Below are positions 35,059 through 42,293 of a DNA stretch of 48,767 bases, one piece after another. Position 1 is the first letter of the stretch, and every line of letters begins with the position of its first letter. The notes below the pieces were generated by a model. It did not search any database, had not been told where the DNA came from, and worked only from the letters and a program-made list of their open reading frames with translations. The DNA comes from an uncultured bacterium (GTDB taxonomy: Bacteria; Patescibacteriota; Minisyncoccia; Phycocordibacterales; CAINVO01), in NCBI GenBank assembly GCA_903854195.1, contig CAINVO010000028.1:1-48767 (forward strand). Reading direction: 5' to 3'. The translations under genes were made by a program, and so were the position numbers.

Positions 35059-35829
35059 TTATTTATTATTTTTTAAAGCTTTTGGATGTTGAGCACTCCA
35101 AGCATACATTGTAACCGCAGCTGAGACAGATGCATTTAATGATTCACATTTTGCATTCATTGGTATGGAAAGCACCTCATCACAAAGTTCTAGTGTTTTC
35201 ACACGAATACCCTCTGCTTCATTTCCCAAAATAAAAACAGATGCACGATCAAAAGATTCTTTAGTTACGTTGTGTTTTGCACTACCATCAAGACCATATA
35301 TCCAAAAACCTTTTTCTTTTAAATCACGAATGACACTGTTTACATTTCCAATAGAAACCAAAGGAACTCGGAAGGCCATACCGGCAGAAACTTTTACGAC
35401 TACACCTGTAATTGGAGCTTGATTATGCTCCGGAATCAAAACACCAGATATTCCAAAGGCAGCTGCTGATCTTATAACAGCTCCAACATTTTGAGGGTCC
35501 TGTATTTCGCCAAGTATCACAAGAGAGGTGTCCTCATTTATTTCTAAATTTTCAATAAATCCTTTATAAGGTTTTATAAGTTTATCTAAAGAAATAGAAG
35601 CAACAACTCCTTGAGGTACGGATGTTTTATCATCTCTAAGCTCAAAACCTGGTGGCAACTTTCCATATGGAAGTTTTATAGGAGAAATACTATTCTTTTT
35701 AAAAAGACTTTTTAGTTCTTCATCCTCAAATGAAGATGTGGTAAAAATTTGATCAATGGTCTCTGGAGCATTCCCCAAAGCCTCGACCAAAGCATGTTTA
35801 CCGTATATATAGTTTTTGTTTGATGACAT
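35059..35829 (-). CDS. rlmB: 23S rRNA 2'-O-methyltransferase, TrmH/SpoU family (RlmB-like)
   Basis: 256 residues. An N-terminal substrate-binding domain (YIYGKHALVEALGNAPETIDQIF) and a SPOUT knot domain with the three family motifs: ILGEIQDPQNVGAVIRSAAAFG, FILGNEAEGI and LSIPMNAKCESLNASVSAAVTMY. RlmB methylates G2251 of 23S rRNA. TrmH relatives act on tRNA, so the exact target is inferred from the YIYGKHAL start typical of RlmB. It is divergent from a methyltransferase gene and followed after 4 bases by a small membrane protein. Confidence 0.88.
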   Translation of the reverse strand: MSSNKNYIYGKHALVEALGNAPETIDQIFTTSSFEDEELKSLFKKNSISPIKLPYGKLPPGFELRDDKTSVPQGVVASISLDKLIKPYKGFIENLEINEDTSLVILGEIQDPQNVGAVIRSAAAFGISGVLIPEHNQAPITGVVVKVSAGMAFRVPLVSIGNVNSVIRDLKEKGFWIYGLDGSAKHNVTKESFDRASVFILGNEAEGIRVKTLELCDEVLSIPMNAKCESLNASVSAAVTMYAWSAQHPKALKNNK

Positions 35830-35858
35830 AATTGATTAAAAAGTATAATATAACACAA

Positions 35859-36638
35859 ATGAAAAAATGGCACGTAAATCAAGCAAATAAGGACGGAAAA
35901 GTAAAAAAAGGTGGACGTACACGTAAATCTGGCACAAGTTCAAAGAACCAGCAATTTTGGAATAAAGAATACAAAGACGCACCACATCTCACTCTTTCTA
36001 TAAACCCAAGTGAAGATCTTCAAAAATTTACTCGGTACCTCGAACGAGAATATGGCAGACACTACCTAAACCCTATTGTCTCCGTTATTGATCTTGGTTG
36101 TGGTAATGGACGTAACCTTATTTTTCTTTCAAACACATTTGGAATGAGAGGGGTTGGATATGATATTTCACGAGAAGCCATTTCCCAAGCTAAAAAAAAT
36201 AGTGAAGGCTTACCACTTTCCTATGAAGTTAGATCTATAACCGAACCTCTACAGGTGCCTAACTCATCACAAACTTTGGTTCTAGATATGATGACATCTC
36301 ATTTTTTAATAAACTCCGAAGAAGTAAAACAAAGAGATTTATTACAAGATGAAATACTTAGAGTACTTAAACCTGATGGTTGGTTATTTTTTAAGACCTT
36401 CCTTCTTGATGAAGATTTAAATGCAAAAAGACTTCTAAAAGATAACCCCGCCGAAGAAGCAGGTTCATATATTCACCCAGAAATAGGTGTAGCTGAACAT
36501 GTATTTACTGAAAAAGAAATCGTAGAATTTTTATCTCCACATTTTATAATTCATAAAATACTAAAATCTCACCGACACTTACAAAACGGTAAAGCTCACA
36601 AACGCAGAAGCATCTCCGTGTACGCACAAAAAAGATAA
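35859..36638 (+). CDS. Class I SAM-dependent methyltransferase
   Basis: 259 residues from ATG 35859; a TTG at 35832 is in frame, but TATAAT at 35844 lies inside that extension. A Lys-rich N-terminus (KVKKGGRTRKSG, which may bind nucleic acid) and QFWNKEYKDAPHL lead into motif I VIDLGCGNGRNLIFLS, GVGYDISREAISQAKKNSEG, the acidic motif VLDMMTSHFL and VLKPDGWLFFKTF. It is of the methyltransferase 11/25 type; the substrate is unknown. It is divergent from rlmB and ends at a strong A/T-flanked terminator. Confidence 0.82.
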   Translation: MKKWHVNQANKDGKVKKGGRTRKSGTSSKNQQFWNKEYKDAPHLTLSINPSEDLQKFTRYLEREYGRHYLNPIVSVIDLGCGNGRNLIFLSNTFGMRGVGYDISREAISQAKKNSEGLPLSYEVRSITEPLQVPNSSQTLVLDMMTSHFLINSEEVKQRDLLQDEILRVLKPDGWLFFKTFLLDEDLNAKRLLKDNPAEEAGSYIHPEIGVAEHVFTEKEIVEFLSPHFIIHKILKSHRHLQNGKAHKRRSISVYAQKR

Positions 36639-36649
36639 TAAATAAATAA

Positions 36650-36675
36650 AAAAAACGCCAGTACAGGCGTTTTTT
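36650..36675. terminator. Intrinsic terminator (works in both directions)
   Basis: AAAAAACGCC-AGTACA-GGCGTTTTTT, 10-bp stem with A-run and T-run ends, between convergent genes. Confidence 0.85.
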
Positions 36676-36702
36676 TTTATTTACTTAACTTTATCTTTTT
36701 AT

Positions 36703-37464
36703 TTAATTAGTGATTATATGATTCTTAACGTGCACAGTTATAGATCTTGGAACTGATGGAGCTGCAGTAACTGGTTCACCGTCATTCAAACTTAAATAGT
36801 TGACTGTCAAGATATAACCGATTGTGCTATTCATAATATTTTGCTTCCCTTTTATAATTGTCGCTTGATTTACCAAGGCTGAAACTGACTGAAATGACAA
36901 ACGACTACCTATAAACAAAGATGATGAATATTTTACTAGTGTCCCGTTTACATTGAAGACCGCTAAATAGTGATTTACTTCTGTTGTTTTATCAGTAGAC
37001 AATGTCATATCAAGAAAAATATCATCTCCGTCATTTGTAACAACCTTTCCAATAACTGGTCCAAGAGTTACATGTCCAGAAACATTACCGTAAACAAATT
37101 CTGCGTAACCATTTTTTAGCCAAACGTCTGCTCCAGTGCTTGGTACACGAATGTGTGAATTAGAAATACTACTAAAAACCTGAGTATCTGTGTAAGTGTT
37201 GATTTTATTATTTGAATTTACGGCTTCAGAAATACTTACAGACTGATTTTGTGTTGATTGACTTGAATTTTGTTTTGGTGACAACTGTCCAGGCTGGCTT
37301 AGATCTGTGGTAGTAGTTGCTTCGGTTGTTGAAGCGTTATTTTGCAATTGATTGATTGAACTATTCTGTGAGGAGAAATTTATCTTACTAATTAGCATTC
37401 CGGCGATTATTAAAATCACAACTCCTCCAGTCACTATTGCTACATTTTTTGTTGGTTGATTCAT
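36703..37464 (-). CDS. Membrane-anchored exported protein, paralogue of the 17.5-kb gene
   Basis: 253 residues. A transmembrane anchor (VAIVTGGVVILIIAGMLI), a Ser/Thr/Gln/Asn-rich linker (about 30-90), and a beta-rich outer domain. Its end (HYLAVFNVNGTLVKYSSSLFIGSRLSFQS, TVNYLSLNDGEPVTAAPSVPRSITVHV) aligns with the C-terminal domain of the 195-residue protein at 17548-18135. The calcium-loop-like DLNGDG of that paralogue is only TNDGDD here. Function unknown. It lies after leuA and is separated from it by a terminator. Confidence 0.65.
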   Translation of the reverse strand: MNQPTKNVAIVTGGVVILIIAGMLISKINFSSQNSSINQLQNNASTTEATTTTDLSQPGQLSPKQNSSQSTQNQSVSISEAVNSNNKINTYTDTQVFSSISNSHIRVPSTGADVWLKNGYAEFVYGNVSGHVTLGPVIGKVVTNDGDDIFLDMTLSTDKTTEVNHYLAVFNVNGTLVKYSSSLFIGSRLSFQSVSALVNQATIIKGKQNIMNSTIGYILTVNYLSLNDGEPVTAAPSVPRSITVHVKNHIITN

Positions 37465-37517
37465 AAAATTTATTAATTAGTAATTCGACCACTTGTCCTA
37501 GGTTTTTATAAATAAAA

Positions 37518-37548
37518 TGGTCGACCTGTAAAGCTTACAGGTCGACCA
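37518..37548 (-). terminator. Terminator of leuA
   Basis: TGGTCGACCTGTAA and TTACAGGTCGACCA, a perfect 14-bp stem with a 3-base loop. On the minus strand it is followed by TTTTATTTAT. Confidence 0.85.
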
Positions 37549-37572
37549 CATATTTTACAACCTTGGCAAAAA

Positions 37573-39342
37573 TTAACGCCTATTTATAGCCCCAATTATA
37601 GCTTTGATAGACGCCATATCTATACTTGGATCAATACCAGCACCCCAATATTTAATATGGGATTTTTTGCTTTTGTTTTTATCTATTGCGTCGGCAAACT
37701 GGATACAAACATACGCAATAGCTTTTGCTTCCGAACCCTCAGTCAATGAATGCTCATGAAAATCAAAAATATTTACACAAACACCCACACTCCGAAGGCC
37801 TTTAACAAAAGCATCTACTGGACCATTCCCCCATCCAACTATTTTTAATTCTTTTTTTTCAAAAACAATTGTTGAGGAACATTCATACATGTTTTCACAA
37901 TTTTCTAAACTACCAGAAGATGATTCTTCTGTTTTTTCAATGTGAAAATTCAAAAGTGAACATGGCCCACTTCTGTTTATATATTCACGTTGAAACATTT
38001 CATATATTTCTTCTGATGAGACTTCTCTACCAATTGAATCAATAATATTACCCGCAATCGATCCAAATTCCTTTTGCATTTCTTTCGGCATTTTTATATA
38101 GCTATTGTTTTCAAGCGTATACGCAATACCACCTTTACCCGATTGTCCATTTATCCTTATAACTTCATCGTATTTTCTACCAATATCTTTTGGGTCAATC
38201 GCCAAATACGGAACATCCCATGTGCGATTTGCGGCAGAGTTTTCAATGCGAATATTCCAATCAGACAAACCTTTTCGAATTGCATCTTGATGTGAGCCAG
38301 AGAAGGCTGTGAATACCAATTCACCACTGTACGGATGACGGGGTGGTACAGTCATACCTGTACATTTTTCATATACCATCCTTATATCATCAATATTAGA
38401 AAAATCTAACATTGGATCAATACCCTGTGAATACATGTTCAAAGCTAATATTACTATGTCGAGATTTCCTGTACGCTCGCCGTTTCCAAAAAGCGTACCC
38501 TCAACTCTTTCAGCACCTGCAAGTAAACCAAGCTCAGTTGCAGCAACTCCAGTACCACGATCATTATGTGTATGGACACTCACAATAACCGATTCACGAT
38601 TTTTCAAGTGTTTACAAAAATACTCAACTTGGTCCGCATAGATGTTGGGCATTGCAACTTCAACAGTTTCGGGTAAATTAATTATCATCTTTTTACCAAC
38701 TGTTGGTTTCCATTCTTTAACAACCGCCCCACAAATTTCAATTGCAAAATCAACTTCTGTAGCTGAAAAACTTTCAGGAGAATACTGGAATATAACTTCT
38801 GTTTTTAATGCGACAGGAGATTTACCTATACTCTCTTTAATTTCAGACCCATCAATTTTTTTCACATATTTCTTAACCCATTTTGTACCCTGCACAGCCA
38901 TTTCAATAATTTCTGTTTTTTCTAAACCAAAAACTACGCGGCGTTGTGCAGGAGAAGTTGAATTGTAAAGATGAACAATCACACGTTTAGCTCCAATCAA
39001 AGACTCAACAGTTTTTTTGATTAATTCCTCGCGTGCTTGAGTTAAAACCTGAATAGTGACATCATCTGGAATTTTATTTTCCAAAATCAATCTTCTTACA
39101 AACTCAAACTCGGTGTTTGAGGAAGCTGGAAAACCAACTTCTATTTCCTTAAAACCACATTTTACCAACAATTCAAACATCTCGATTTTTTGCGAAATAT
39201 TCATTGGATCTTTTAAGGCTTGATTTCCATCACGCAAATCAACGCTACACCAGATAGGTGCTTTACTCAAAACCTGATCTGGCCATCTTCTATCTTTTAT
39301 TCCTATGACAGGAAAAGGCTTGTATTTACTTGTTATTTTCAT
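37573..39342 (-). CDS. leuA: 2-isopropylmalate synthase (long LeuA2 type)
   Basis: First committed step of leucine synthesis: acetyl-CoA + 2-oxoisovalerate to 2-isopropylmalate. 589 residues as in the long actinobacterial/fungal type: catalytic-domain motifs IWCSVDLRDGNQALKDPM, FKEIEVGFPASSNTEFEFVR, metal site VSVHTHNDRGTGVAATELGLLAGAERVEGTLFGNGERTGN, and a C-terminal regulatory (LeuA dimer) domain from about 450 that senses leucine. No leuBCD or ilv gene is in the window, which is striking for a presumed host-dependent organism. An attenuator-like leader precedes it. Confidence 0.95.
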   Translation of the reverse strand: MKITSKYKPFPVIGIKDRRWPDQVLSKAPIWCSVDLRDGNQALKDPMNISQKIEMFELLVKCGFKEIEVGFPASSNTEFEFVRRLILENKIPDDVTIQVLTQAREELIKKTVESLIGAKRVIVHLYNSTSPAQRRVVFGLEKTEIIEMAVQGTKWVKKYVKKIDGSEIKESIGKSPVALKTEVIFQYSPESFSATEVDFAIEICGAVVKEWKPTVGKKMIINLPETVEVAMPNIYADQVEYFCKHLKNRESVIVSVHTHNDRGTGVAATELGLLAGAERVEGTLFGNGERTGNLDIVILALNMYSQGIDPMLDFSNIDDIRMVYEKCTGMTVPPRHPYSGELVFTAFSGSHQDAIRKGLSDWNIRIENSAANRTWDVPYLAIDPKDIGRKYDEVIRINGQSGKGGIAYTLENNSYIKMPKEMQKEFGSIAGNIIDSIGREVSSEEIYEMFQREYINRSGPCSLLNFHIEKTEESSSGSLENCENMYECSSTIVFEKKELKIVGWGNGPVDAFVKGLRSVGVCVNIFDFHEHSLTEGSEAKAIAYVCIQFADAIDKNKSKKSHIKYWGAGIDPSIDMASIKAIIGAINRR

Positions 39343-39356
39343 ATTTTTACTTTCTG

Positions 39357-39449
39357 TTACTTTTGATTACTTACGACTCTTGTTCGGATTATATTTAGCT
39401 TAGCTTTAAACAACAAAAACAAAGAACTAATGATGAATACTAAATTCAT
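39357..39449 (-). CDS. Small Leu/Ile/Val-rich ORF directly before leuA
   Basis: ATG 39449 opens 30 codons with 5 Leu, 4 Ile and 3 Val (40% branched-chain), starting MNLVFIISSLFLLFKAK and ending 14 bases before the leuA ATG. AAGGAA lies just before its start. It could be a second leader peptide coupled to leuA translation, or a small hydrophobic peptide. A chance ORF is not excluded. Confidence 0.4.
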   Translation of the reverse strand: MNLVFIISSLFLLFKAKLNIIRTRVVSNQK

Positions 39450-39493
39450 CTTTCCTTACCAATTATTTTATTTTGTCTTGTGCGCACAAAACA

Positions 39494-39522
39494 AAACCAG
39501 CCCCTTGGTGAAGAGCTGGTTT
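39494..39522 (-). terminator. Attenuator terminator in the leuA leader
   Basis: On the minus strand AAACCAGCTC pairs with GGGCTGGTTT (10 bp with one U-G), followed by TGTTTTGTG. It lies 24 bases after the leader peptide stop and well before leuA. Confidence 0.65.
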
Positions 39523-39545
39523 GTGGCTATCTATTTTTAATTAGT

Positions 39546-39623
39546 TTAGCTAGACACAGACAAAATCTCCACCAGTTTTCTGAGGTTTGTAAGGGCTAGC
39601 AGATTTTGTTTATGTCTTAACAT
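39546..39623 (-). CDS. Leucine-rich leader peptide (leuL-like)
   Basis: 25 codons beginning MLRHKQNLLALTNLRK and ending LVEILSVSS. Seven residues are leucine (positions 2, 8, 9, 11, 14, 17, 21), encoded by TTA, CTG, CTA, CTT, CTC, CTG and TTG, so all six leucine codons occur in this AT-rich genome. The ATG stands 7 bases after a TATCAT box, matching the leaderless starts seen elsewhere here. It lies between a consensus promoter and a terminator upstream of leuA, as leader peptides of amino-acid operons do. Confidence 0.65.
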   Translation of the reverse strand: MLRHKQNLLALTNLRKLVEILSVSS

Positions 39624-39630
39624 GATGTGA

Positions 39631-39659
39631 ATGATAGGTGATGAAAATAAAATTGTCAA
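39631..39659 (-). promoter_or_regulatory. Consensus promoter of the leuA leader
   Basis: On the minus strand TTGACA (39659-39654), a 17-base spacer, TATCAT (39636-39631). It is the best -35/-10 pair seen near a conserved gene in the window. Confidence 0.75.
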
Positions 39660-39666
39660 ATAAAAA

Positions 39667-39696
39667 CCCCGACCTGCACAGTATGCAAGATCGGGG
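39667..39696. terminator. Terminator between the endonuclease-III-like gene and the leuA leader
   Basis: CCCCGA/TCGGGG outer stem with an inner TGCA/TGCA pair. TTTTTATTT follows on the minus strand and CTGTTTTTATTTTT on the plus strand. Confidence 0.75.
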
Positions 39697-39762
39697 CTGT
39701 TTTTATTTTTATTCTAGATCTATGACCTGTCCCTCAACAGAACATCTACAAAATGAAGCATT

Positions 39763-41166
39763 TCATAAACCTTCTGGCTTCAAATGAATTTCAGCAAACC
39801 GCACCGTTTGATCAACTTTAACTTTTTGTGAGCTGGCGAAACTGATGTGTCCAAAAAAATCCATTTGATGAGCTGGCGGTTTTTGACGCAGACGCTCTGG
39901 GAGTAATTTTCCACTGGTGTAATACGCTCCGGATGAAATATTGTAGTGACAATGATCATTAACCGGACATTGTCCACAACTCCGGTTAAAACGTTTAACG
40001 CGACCTGGGCTATCCCAAATATCGCCATTCCAACGGAGCCCCCTGTACCGTTTGCGTCCACTAATGTCATCTGGTGGATAAAATCCAAAATTCAGATACC
40101 CATCGGATGATTCATCTTTACTAATTACAGGATTCTTTTTGTCTTTGGACAATTCATCGAAAAGGAAACTTGAACCAGGAATATCATTTCTTTTATCCCT
40201 GATAGTTTTTTTCCTCAAATCATCCATAACATACCCGGAGTTACCTGGATTATCACGACAAAACTCACGAGACAAAAGCCAGAGAGAATCACAAAGAGCA
40301 ATTGGAGAAATATGAAATTTTCTACAATACCATTCTGTTATTTCTCTAGCCAAGCGTTGAGTGTGGGCTGTATAAAAATCTACACCCACCGCTTCCTCAA
40401 TACTCATACCCTCCACGCGAAATATACCAGTCAAAGTCAGGAGTCTGAGGACATGAAAATCAACAGGTACCGGAGTGTAAAACATAGGTACGAGTTTTGA
40501 ATCCATCAGGAAATATGCAATCATGGCAACCATTTTTTCACGAAAGTACATGAATCCATTTGGATTGTCTTCATTAATAAATAACCCCTCTTTACTGCGT
40601 GTCTTTCCTTTAATACGTTTTGTGAGCATATCAAAGTCTGGTCTATCGTTCATCAATTCACGCGGATCACCTTGCCAAAAGCGATCGAGCTTTCGCATGT
40701 TGTAAACCCAACCTGAACCATTCTCCTCTACACGCTGACCAAGATTAAACTCAGTGAGTGTTTTGGAAATTTTCCTGATTTGTTTTTTGTTCAGTTCAGA
40801 ATTTTTTACCGTGGATTCACCCTCGATCAAACGATAATTTTCTGGCAGGAAAACCTTTGGTTTCTTTTCATACATTTCCTTGAGCAATGAAGCTGCAGTG
40901 TCGCTCTCGACACCGCCGCGCATCCACAAACAAAGCATAAAAAGAAAAATTGCATGTTCCCTACTACCTTTCTCAAGGTTCTTAGGAAGAAACTGATTTG
41001 CTTGAGGCACATGAGCTGAATGATATGGAGGACCCTTTTCAGTGAGTCTTCTTATCAACAAATCAAAGACGTGTTTTGTCTGATTTCTGTCAACGTAAAA
41101 TTTCAACCCTTTTTGATTAGGCCGAAACACTACGTGAAATTTTTGAACTGATCTTTCACTTTGCAT
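39763..41166 (-). CDS. Endonuclease-III-like (HhH-GPD) protein with putative iron-sulfur motif
   Basis: 467 residues. Two features recall Endonuclease III/MutY-type glycosylases: VPVDFHVLRLLTLTGIF (compare the catalytic-aspartate segment VDTHV-R---RLG) near residue 238, and SCGQCPVNDHCHYN (C-x2-C-x5-C) near residue 408, like the end of their [4Fe-4S] loop. The first cysteine of the usual four could be one further upstream. The lysine hairpin LPGVGRKTA is not recognisable. It is about twice the usual length. AAAGG precedes the ATG. It may be a base-excision enzyme or a relative with another role. Confidence 0.55.
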   Translation of the reverse strand: MQSERSVQKFHVVFRPNQKGLKFYVDRNQTKHVFDLLIRRLTEKGPPYHSAHVPQANQFLPKNLEKGSREHAIFLFMLCLWMRGGVESDTAASLLKEMYEKKPKVFLPENYRLIEGESTVKNSELNKKQIRKISKTLTEFNLGQRVEENGSGWVYNMRKLDRFWQGDPRELMNDRPDFDMLTKRIKGKTRSKEGLFINEDNPNGFMYFREKMVAMIAYFLMDSKLVPMFYTPVPVDFHVLRLLTLTGIFRVEGMSIEEAVGVDFYTAHTQRLAREITEWYCRKFHISPIALCDSLWLLSREFCRDNPGNSGYVMDDLRKKTIRDKRNDIPGSSFLFDELSKDKKNPVISKDESSDGYLNFGFYPPDDISGRKRYRGLRWNGDIWDSPGRVKRFNRSCGQCPVNDHCHYNISSGAYYTSGKLLPERLRQKPPAHQMDFFGHISFASSQKVKVDQTVRFAEIHLKPEGL

Positions 41167-41331
41167 AGTAATTAGCCTTTCTTTTTGAGTTGAAGTTAGA
41201 TCAAATTTTGACCTTTTTAACTTATATCTGGACGTAGCTTACCACCGATGAAATACTTGTCTAGGTATAGATTTTTAGGAAAAACGTGTTGATATTTTGG
41301 TGGGCTTTTGTTTTATTCTGTAAATTAATAG

Positions 41332-41357
41332 AGGCGCTTCCTTTCGGAAGCGCCTCT
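41332..41357. terminator. Perfect hairpin terminator
   Basis: GAGGCGCTTCC-TTTC-GGAAGCGCCTC, 11 bp, with TTGTATTTTTTT after it on the plus strand and TATTAATTT on the minus strand. It lies just after the orphan gene that ends at 41390. Confidence 0.8.
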
Positions 41358-41389
41358 TGTATTTTTTTAAATCCCGACAAACTTTCCGG

Positions 41390-41857
41390 TTAGACTGGCA
41401 CCGTAACAGGTTCTTCGTTTTGGATGGCACATGCCACCCACTCCACATTGCTCATCAAAAACCTGCTGTTAATTCCTGAGCCAGGGAAAGTTTCAATTTC
41501 CCCATCAAGCTCAATAATGCACATGACCTGACACTTCTGTCCATAACCGAGACTATTTGAGACAGTATCTTTCACAATCTTATGGAAGACTTGAAGCGCT
41601 TTGTGAAATTGCTTCGGTGTCTTTCCGTTCCGACGGACGTGAGCAAGTTGCACCTGAACTCCCATGAGCCCCCTTCGTGCAGCTGATGGTCCTCGATACG
41701 CAGGCAGAAAACAAAATTCCGCTGGTCGACTAAGAACGTCAGTGAAACCAAGCCCTTTTTCGACAACATCCACCAGCACCTTTTGTCCAAAGAACTGACG
41801 GCTTAGAGCATCAGGCACCTCACTTGGAGTACCTAGACACATTGAAGTTACAATCAT
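41390..41857 (-). CDS. Hypothetical protein (orphan)
   Basis: 155 residues, soluble, with no membrane segment. It contains an Arg-rich loop (RGPSAARRGLMG), strand MGVQVQLAHVRR, a helix with KTPKQFHKALQVFHKIVKD and a strand QVMCIIELDGEIE. The helix-then-strand pattern vaguely recalls tautomerase-like folds, but the catalytic N-terminal proline is absent. No function is assigned. It has its own promoter (TTGACA-16-CATAAT), AGGAAA before the ATG and a strong terminator. Codon use is GC-richer than in the neighbours. Confidence 0.55.
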   Translation of the reverse strand: MIVTSMCLGTPSEVPDALSRQFFGQKVLVDVVEKGLGFTDVLSRPAEFCFLPAYRGPSAARRGLMGVQVQLAHVRRNGKTPKQFHKALQVFHKIVKDTVSNSLGYGQKCQVMCIIELDGEIETFPGSGINSRFLMSNVEWVACAIQNEEPVTVPV

Positions 41858-41897
41858 ATTTGTTTCCTATCTTGTTTGACTATCTTTTCTAGGAGAG

Positions 41898-41925
41898 ATT
41901 ATGTATGAAAAATGAAATATGTCAA
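41898..41925 (-). promoter_or_regulatory. Promoter of the orphan gene at 41.4-41.9 kb
   Basis: On the minus strand TTGACA (41925-41920), a 16-base spacer, CATAAT (41903-41898), giving a leader of about 35 bases. Confidence 0.6.
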
Positions 41926-41959
41926 TAGTTTATAGAAACATACGTTAGCCTGCCTAAAT

Positions 41960-42208
41960 TTATCCCTGCTTAAAAAGTTCTAGCTTCTCAACCCTTGAAA
42001 ATTTTTTCAGGAAATGTTCCCTCTTCAAAGCCTCACTTTTTGTCTCAAAAACTTCAGAATATTTTAAACTTACAGGTCGACGAATTTTGGTGTAATGTGC
42101 TCCAGATTTTGAGTTATTGTGACTATGAAGTCTTTTTTCTAAATCGTTAGTTGATCCAATATAAAGTGTCTTATCTGAACATTCTAGAATATAAACAAAA
42201 TATGACAT
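41960..42208 (-). CDS. GIY-YIG domain nuclease-like protein (YhbQ/UPF0213 type)
   Basis: 82 residues forming just one GIY-YIG domain: YFVYILECSDKTLYIGSTNDLEKRLHSHNNSKSGAHYTKIRRPVSLKYSE, then the helix KSEALKREHFLKKFSRVEKLEL. The paired tyrosines (VYI...LYIGST), the arginine in EKRLHSHN and the glutamate of the family can be seen. Homologues are short and poorly understood; some cut DNA or RNA. TATAAT lies 7 bases before the ATG. Confidence 0.88.
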   Translation of the reverse strand: MSYFVYILECSDKTLYIGSTNDLEKRLHSHNNSKSGAHYTKIRRPVSLKYSEVFETKSEALKREHFLKKFSRVEKLELFKQG

Positions 42209-42293
42209 AACAAATATTATACTATTTCAAACTATTATAAGAACAGAAGGGTAATTTTGTAGCAAAAAAAGCTGAGTTTGTTTATTCAAACCT

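Larger units (their letters stand above)
39343..39624 (-). promoter_or_regulatory. leuA leader: candidate leucine transcription attenuator
   Basis: The predicted transcript starts near 39624 and holds, in order, a Leu-rich 25-codon ORF (39623-39546), a terminator-like hairpin with U-rich tail (39522-39485), a 12-base palindrome TTGTGCGCACAA (39489-39478), a second 30-codon ORF (39449-39357), then leuA. The coding region of the leader peptide folds on itself (AGACATAAACAAAATCT near 39617 against AGATTTTGTCTGTGTCT near 39567). CTGGTG within the late leader codons can pair with ACCAG, the 5' arm of the terminator, as an antiterminator would. The architecture is seen directly; control by leucine is inference. 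Confidence 0.65.

Noticed and set aside
38642-38968. 108-codon plus-strand ORF
   Set aside because: Antisense shadow of leuA.
42070-42081. TTACAGGTCGAC in the GIY-YIG gene, identical to part of the leuA terminator arm
   Set aside because: Only 12 bases in a coding region with no other similarity; probably chance.
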